A stretch of DNA of 64,000 nt from Desulfuromonadaceae bacterium (GTDB taxonomy: Bacteria > Desulfobacterota > Desulfuromonadia > Geobacterales > Pseudopelobacteraceae): the NCBI GenBank assembly GCA_028683855.1, contig JAQUHA010000010.1, forward strand, positions 1 through 64,000, read 5' to 3'. How positions within the stretch are numbered: the first letter of the stretch is position 1; every line of letters begins with the position of its first letter. Positions 60,014-64,000 of this stretch are shown piece by piece. Below the pieces are notes generated by a model. That model did no database searches. It worked only from the letters and a program-made list of their open reading frames with translations, and had not been told where the DNA came from. Made by a program: the position numbers and the translations under genes.

Positions 60014-62377
60014 TTAAGGAAGAGGTGTAACAGTTGATGTTGCGGCAAAGTCTTGTCCGGTTATAAATGTACCCTCTGTAATTATATCAACAACTTTACT
60101 TACAGGATCGAATGTATAGTCTATCTGTTCTGTGGCTGTAATAACAGCTGGTAGTGATGGAATTACTGTATAGCTACCAGTTTCTACGGGTACTGAAAAA
60201 TTACCGTTACTATCGGTGGTCGTTACATGGTATTCAATTGAACCTTTTATAAATGTAACGAAAACTCCAGAAACAGCTACTCCATCCAGAGTAACGTTTC
60301 CTGATATTCGGTTCCATTGATTAAATGATAAATCAGAAGTAAGCGATCCAGACGGATAGGTTATATTTCCAACTGCCGTACCATTTGGAAAGGTCACACT
60401 GCCTATCACCGTTCCATCTGGGTATGCCACAGTACCAACAACAGTACCATCTGCGTAGGTAACCGTACCTATCACCGTACCTTTTGGATATGTAACTCCG
60501 CCGATTATGACACCATTTGGATAGCTGACACCGGTTATAATAGTATCAAGCGGGAACGATACCCCAGCTACTACTGTTCCGGCAGGATAAGCCACACCAC
60601 CAATTATTGCACCATTTGGATAAGTCACAGTACCTATCACCGTTCCATCTGGGTATGTTACAGTACCAATCACCGTGCCGCTCGGATACGAGACACCACC
60701 TATAACTGTGCCGTTGGGGAAAGTGACTCCGGCAACTACAGCACCAACAGGGAATGCAACCCCTCCGACTATTGTACCTTTTGGGTAGGCTACCCCTCCA
60801 ATCACTACACCATTTGGATAACTTATCCCTCCCATTACAGTTCCAGTCGGATATGTGACCCCACCGATTACCGTAGCAGTTGGATAAGTCACACCGCCAA
60901 TGACCAAGCCAGACGGGTACGATATTCCGCCAACTATTGTCCCTGGGGGATAAGTAAACTCACCATCGACTGAACCCTGATTGAATGGTGCAGCCACAAA
61001 ATCCAAACCTGCTATATTAGAATTTGAAACGGTTGTGGATCTGCTTAACGGCGTGAATTTATACAGGGCGGAAGTTGGAGTTACGGTATATTCACCCTCG
61101 CGAACACCGGGGATATTGAAATACCCATCTGAACCAGTCACAAACAGTCCCGTACCGGCTCCATCTATAACAACATAGATTGACGAAAGTCCTGCGCCAT
61201 TTAGAGTTATCCTGCCTGATACTGTATAAGTTGGGTATGCAGTAGTAGAAATGGTCATCTTGATGCCTGTGGAAAGATTACCTGAAGCGTCTCGTGCCTT
61301 AACTTCATATTTATAAGCTGTTAGTGCCGCAAGAGATTTATCTTCAAACGCAAAGCCTTGTCCTGCAGCTATTGCCTTAATAAATACATCGTTTCTATAG
61401 ATGTAATAATAAGCCATACCTGATCCACCAGAATCTATTGAGGCTTCCCATGTAAGGGTCACCGTGTCAGGTGTGGATGTTGCTGTCAAATTCTGCGGTG
61501 CGGATGGTGGCACTGTATCGCTTAGAGCAGGTTCTTGTATCACCGGAGATGCCTCTGGGGGTGTGTATGAACCAGAGATAACAACACCCTGATTGATCAA
61601 GGCAGTGTTATTATCTGTCAGCTTAACCTTCAACTCTTCAAAAAGTTGCCCTGACCCCAAGGATATTTGGGTTGTACCATTTGAAAATCTAACCAGATCG
61701 GCAAGAGTTGTACCAGGCTCCATAAGCGAGTTTATCGACTGTGTAACTATCAACAGCTGTTGTTGTGCCGGAGTCGGAACTGAACCAATAGCAAGCGGTG
61801 GAATCTGAGTAAAATTCACACCGAGAAACGGCTCTAATGCAAGAATTGCTTTTTGAATATTCTCAGGCGTAAAACTACTACCTTTGTTAGTAACTATGTA
61901 CTGATAAACTATTTCTGACGCAGGGCCGATAACAACAAAATCACCCTCCTCTACTGAAGAGAGAACCGCTCTAAAAGTTACAACCGCATCAGCAGCTGAT
62001 CTAACTTTAGCCACAAAGATAATTTCGCCGGAATAAAATATCGGAATTTTAACGGTGAACTTACCCTGCCCATTACTTCTTACTGTAGGAGACAAAGGAA
62101 CGGTTGATACTTTACCCACAGTTTTATTCAGAACAGGCTTAGCCAGAGCGTCTGATTCTATAGCCATCTTACCAACGCTCGTCCCATCAACAGCGTATGC
62201 CGTTACCTCGGCATTCGCGAACGGCTGCACTCCGGTGCTGTCATAAACAATACCATTAACCTCTTTATACGTAGGCACTGCAGCCGACTCGCCACCACTG
62301 CCGCACCCGTAGAGGAACAATGACAGGGAGGCGAGTATTATCGCTTTAAAAGTGAACCTCTTCCAGTTGGTACACAT
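60014..62377 (-). CDS. Lipoprotein with FN3, carboxypeptidase-regulatory-like and 19 tandem 11-residue repeats
   Basis: A 787-residue lipoprotein (lipobox LYGC, Cys25). Domains in order: a beta module at 30-130, a helical region, an FN3 domain (about 295-385, SAPQNLTATSTPDTVTLTW), a CarboxypepD_reg-like domain (about 390-470), then 19 perfect-length 11-residue repeats (477-685; consensus P-x-G-T-V-I-G-G-V-T-Y), and a second regulatory-like domain (about 690-770). The repeats probably stack as a beta-solenoid. ATG 62377 has AAGGAGGAG. It lies between two lipoprotein/cytochrome genes on the same strand. Likely a surface scaffold or adhesin for the cytochromes; that is inference. Confidence 0.88.
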   Translation of the reverse strand: MCTNWKRFTFKAIILASLSLFLYGCGSGGESAAVPTYKEVNGIVYDSTGVQPFANAEVTAYAVDGTSVGKMAIESDALAKPVLNKTVGKVSTVPLSPTVRSNGQGKFTVKIPIFYSGEIIFVAKVRSAADAVVTFRAVLSSVEEGDFVVIGPASEIVYQYIVTNKGSSFTPENIQKAILALEPFLGVNFTQIPPLAIGSVPTPAQQQLLIVTQSINSLMEPGTTLADLVRFSNGTTQISLGSGQLFEELKVKLTDNNTALINQGVVISGSYTPPEASPVIQEPALSDTVPPSAPQNLTATSTPDTVTLTWEASIDSGGSGMAYYYIYRNDVFIKAIAAGQGFAFEDKSLAALTAYKYEVKARDASGNLSTGIKMTISTTAYPTYTVSGRITLNGAGLSSIYVVIDGAGTGLFVTGSDGYFNIPGVREGEYTVTPTSALYKFTPLSRSTTVSNSNIAGLDFVAAPFNQGSVDGEFTYPPGTIVGGISYPSGLVIGGVTYPTATVIGGVTYPTGTVMGGISYPNGVVIGGVAYPKGTIVGGVAFPVGAVVAGVTFPNGTVIGGVSYPSGTVIGTVTYPDGTVIGTVTYPNGAIIGGVAYPAGTVVAGVSFPLDTIITGVSYPNGVIIGGVTYPKGTVIGTVTYADGTVVGTVAYPDGTVIGSVTFPNGTAVGNITYPSGSLTSDLSFNQWNRISGNVTLDGVAVSGVFVTFIKGSIEYHVTTTDSNGNFSVPVETGSYTVIPSLPAVITATEQIDYTFDPVSKVVDIITEGTFITGQDFAATSTVTPLP
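60323..60949 (-). repeat. 19 in-frame tandem repeats of 33 bases
   Basis: The segment is exactly 627 bases, 19 units of 33, inside the lipoprotein gene. Each unit encodes 11 residues of the form P-x-G-T-V-I-G-G-V-T-Y, with Pro1 replaced once by Ala and Gly3 by Ala or Asp in single units. No insertion or deletion breaks the register. The last two units are the most diverged. DNA identity between units varies, so expansion is not very recent. Confidence 0.93.
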
Positions 62378-62415
62378 ACTGAACTCCTCCTTCTGGTTCG
62401 TTATTTTCAAATATT

Positions 62416-63099
62416 CTATAAATTTATGTCAACGCCACCAGACGCTGATGCTTTAAAATTTTGCCCGCTCAGAATATTGCTATCAGCAATTGAGAAGGGG
62501 TCACCTATGTTGTAAATTACCGTACCATCAGCAGAGAGTTTGTTGTTGGTCTCATCCGGGTCATAAATATAAACCATTCCACTTTCCGTTATGGTAACTA
62601 GAGTACCGCTACTTCTTACAGGCACCAAACCCCAACTGAATACATACGAATCAGCTTTTGGTCTTATCGTATAACTGCCAGCCAGCAGACCACTTAATTT
62701 ATAATTGCCAAACAGATCGGTATTCACCGCCTTGAAAGGAGCAGAATCTTCCTTGACGCTCTCCAGACCGGATGTGTCTCTGGTCATATAATGCACTGTA
62801 TCACCGATACTTGTTGTATATATCTGATAAGTGGCTTTGTAGATGTTTACGGCTGTGTTACTAAGCGGGTTACCATTTTCAAGCACTACTTTCCCTGAAA
62901 TAGAAAGACCATCCGCTTCATTATTAACAACATTCTGCGTCACTCCACTACCACCACCTCCACCACAGGCAGTTATACAGACGGACATGACTGCAAGAAA
63001 GAGGAGAGCAACAACCTGCCTGAAAAAACCTATATGCAGACAAGCACCATTTTCTTCATAGAAGTTGCTGTTTCTTACATAAGCGGGCAAATTCAACAT
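62416..63099 (-). CDS. Lipoprotein with a carboxypeptidase-regulatory-like domain
   Basis: A 227-residue lipoprotein with a long n-region (27 residues), a hydrophobic stretch and lipobox CITAC followed by GGGGG. The mature part has one beta-sandwich domain (about 65-155; LSISGKVVLENGNPLSNTAVNIY ... LFGNYKLSGLLAGSYTI) of the CarboxypepD_reg/Cna-B type, then a region without recognised family. The frame starts 2 bases after the stop of the upstream cytochrome gene. Position suggests a structural partner of the surface cytochromes. Confidence 0.8.
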   Translation of the reverse strand: MLNLPAYVRNSNFYEENGACLHIGFFRQVVALLFLAVMSVCITACGGGGGSGVTQNVVNNEADGLSISGKVVLENGNPLSNTAVNIYKATYQIYTTSIGDTVHYMTRDTSGLESVKEDSAPFKAVNTDLFGNYKLSGLLAGSYTIRPKADSYVFSWGLVPVRSSGTLVTITESGMVYIYDPDETNNKLSADGTVIYNIGDPFSIADSNILSGQNFKASASGGVDINL

Positions 63100-63101
63100 A
63101 A

Positions 63102-64000
63102 CTACTGCGCCTCAATCCAGGAAGCTGTTGGAAGTAACGGCGCTATTGTATGACAAGTCGTAGTACAGCTCTTTGTAGGGATATTATATACGGAAATCCG
63201 CGTAGGGGCAGCACCAACTGTTGTGGCACTTAACGGCATTGTTCTGGTTGCCAATCCCGAAAAATGATTCTGATAATCTGTCAGCCTGCCTATGTTATGA
63301 CACTCCGTACATTTTGCTCCATTATCCAGATGATATTTATGCAGATTGGTATCAGAGTAATTACCGGAATAAAAGCTGTTGAATTGTGGATTACCTGGCA
63401 ACGTACCCTGCTCATGGCACTGCAGACAAACTGTGTCGTCATTCGCCACAATATTAATCGTAGAAGTCCAATTCGGAGTAACCTTCCCGCCGTGACAACT
63501 TACATTGGCACAAGCTCCGTTATTGTACGAAATTGCGACGTTAGCGTTTGCCTTGTACGTCGAAGGGAATGAAAGGGTTGCGTTACTCAATTCGCCTTCC
63601 GGATTAGCTTTTGCGTGACTTACACCGCCCGAACCGGCATCTTCGTGACAGGTATAACACCCGACCCCGGGGAGTGCTGTGTGGAGCGCGTGAGCCGATT
63701 TGACATTGGGGGCTGTATCTCCAAAAGGTCCACTCGGCATACCGCCGTGACACGAAACGCAACCGACCGGATTTTCGACAGGACTTGTAAAGTGGCAGGT
63801 AAAACCACTAACTGAAGATTCACTCATGCAGCTTACTCTCGAAATGCCACCCTCGTACTCTTCTCCATGACACTCTGCACAAGTTTCTAACTCCGCCTCG
63901 GTTATCGCCTTATGACTGGTTACCCAGCCAGCTGAATGCCCCCCTTCCGGACTGAAAACGACGTTCTCATTCTTGTCACCGCAGGCAGCCAGCGAAAGTG
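63102..64000 (-). CDS. Multiheme c-type cytochrome lipoprotein (N-terminus cut by right edge)
   Basis: A reading frame open to the right edge, at least 299 residues. Near its start it reads LSLAACGDKNEN, a lipobox with the lipidated Cys, so only part of the signal peptide is missing. Heme motifs, in order: CAECH, an unusual C-x10-CH (CMSESSVSGFTCH), CVSCH, CYTCH, C-x4-CH (CANVSCH), CLQCH, CTECH and C-x3-CH (CTTTCH). The CX4CH/CXXCH mix is the hallmark of a Geobacter cytochrome domain. At least five canonical hemes. The lipoprotein gene after it starts 3 bases from its stop. Confidence 0.88.
   Translation of the reverse strand, partial: LSLAACGDKNENVVFSPEGGHSAGWVTSHKAITEAELETCAECHGEEYEGGISRVSCMSESSVSGFTCHFTSPVENPVGCVSCHGGMPSGPFGDTAPNVKSAHALHTALPGVGCYTCHEDAGSGGVSHAKANPEGELSNATLSFPSTYKANANVAISYNNGACANVSCHGGKVTPNWTSTINIVANDDTVCLQCHEQGTLPGNPQFNSFYSGNYSDTNLHKYHLDNGAKCTECHNIGRLTDYQNHFSGLATRTMPLSATTVGAAPTRISVYNIPTKSCTTTCHTIAPLLPTASWIEAQ

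Noticed and set aside
60323..60949. Regular 33-base repeats that could be taken for a CRISPR array
   Set aside because: The repeats are contiguous with no spacers, are in frame inside a lipoprotein gene and encode a regular 11-residue unit.

Overview
The window looks like a chromosomal segment of an anaerobic, metal- or electrode-reducing deltaproteobacterium of the Desulfuromonadia (Geobacter-like). The signs are several multiheme c-type cytochrome lipoproteins, including one with CX4CH/CXXCH heme motifs, a PpcA-like triheme cytochrome, an EtfBA plus membrane FeS oxidoreductase (EMO-type) operon, a class I hybrid cluster protein, an Rnf complex in the C-D-G-E-A-B order, anaerobic cobalamin genes, and a GGDEF/PilZ/EAL-HDOD/YajQ signalling set. 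The genus is an inference; no rRNA marker is present. I saw no rRNA, tRNA or CRISPR array.

Layout. 0-3 kb: the start of an IS5-like transposase at the left edge, a DUF362 ferredoxin protein, and hcp behind an FNR/HcpR-type palindrome. 3-6 kb: hypE, a YbaK deacylase, a short GNAT of the ArgA type and a PAS-GGDEF cyclase. 6-10 kb: an Rrf2 regulator, comF, a LUD protein, a cyclophilin and hemH. 10-12.4 kb: a lipid A/undecaprenyl-phosphate glycosyltransferase trio (GT2, LAB_N, GT39). 12.7-17.4 kb: a cupin and the emo-etfA-etfB electron transfer operon. 17.7-27.6 kb: a co-directional run of threonine aldolase, a 52-residue ORF, an unusual ECF-like ATPase and EcfT, rnfCDGEAB, apbE, a NusG-II protein and a Gx/ECF-S-like membrane protein. 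27.6-33.8 kb: a DsbC-like protein, a REC-kinase, ispD, a potassium channel, a sugar isomerase-like protein, galE and a PilZ protein. 33.9-38.4 kb: cbiD, an AEC transporter, cbiC, cbiX, an exported transglutaminase-like protein and an alpha/beta hydrolase.

38.7-44.8 kb is the most accessory-looking part. It is an island of exported proteins and lipoproteins: DUF3332, DUF4384, three TRL-like small lipoproteins, another small lipoprotein, and two paralogous caspase-fold (C14) proteases. The two caspase genes lie on opposite strands. Each sits directly behind a small lipoprotein gene and a strong intrinsic terminator, as if caspase expression depended on readthrough.

44.8-57.5 kb: hemW, an OB-fold protein, a methyltransferase, a PpcA-like cytochrome with two LolA paralogues, yajQ, radC, uppP, a DUF47-Pit phosphate pair, EAL-HDOD, a PAS kinase and a TonB-like DUF3108 protein. 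57.6-64 kb: an outer-surface cluster on the minus strand with a 9-heme lipoprotein, a lipoprotein holding exactly 19 tandem 11-residue repeats, a further lipoprotein, and a multiheme lipoprotein cut by the right edge.

Working picture. ETF-linked oxidation feeds the quinone pool through the EMO-like protein. Rnf couples ferredoxin to NAD and the ion gradient, and its extracytoplasmic flavins are attached by ApbE. Periplasmic and outer-surface cytochromes carry electrons outward. The two most interesting hypotheses are that the Rnf-linked ECF-like module with a crippled ATPase serves flavin supply to ApbE, and that the terminator-gated pair of extracytoplasmic caspases with TRL/DUF4384 partners is an undescribed envelope system.
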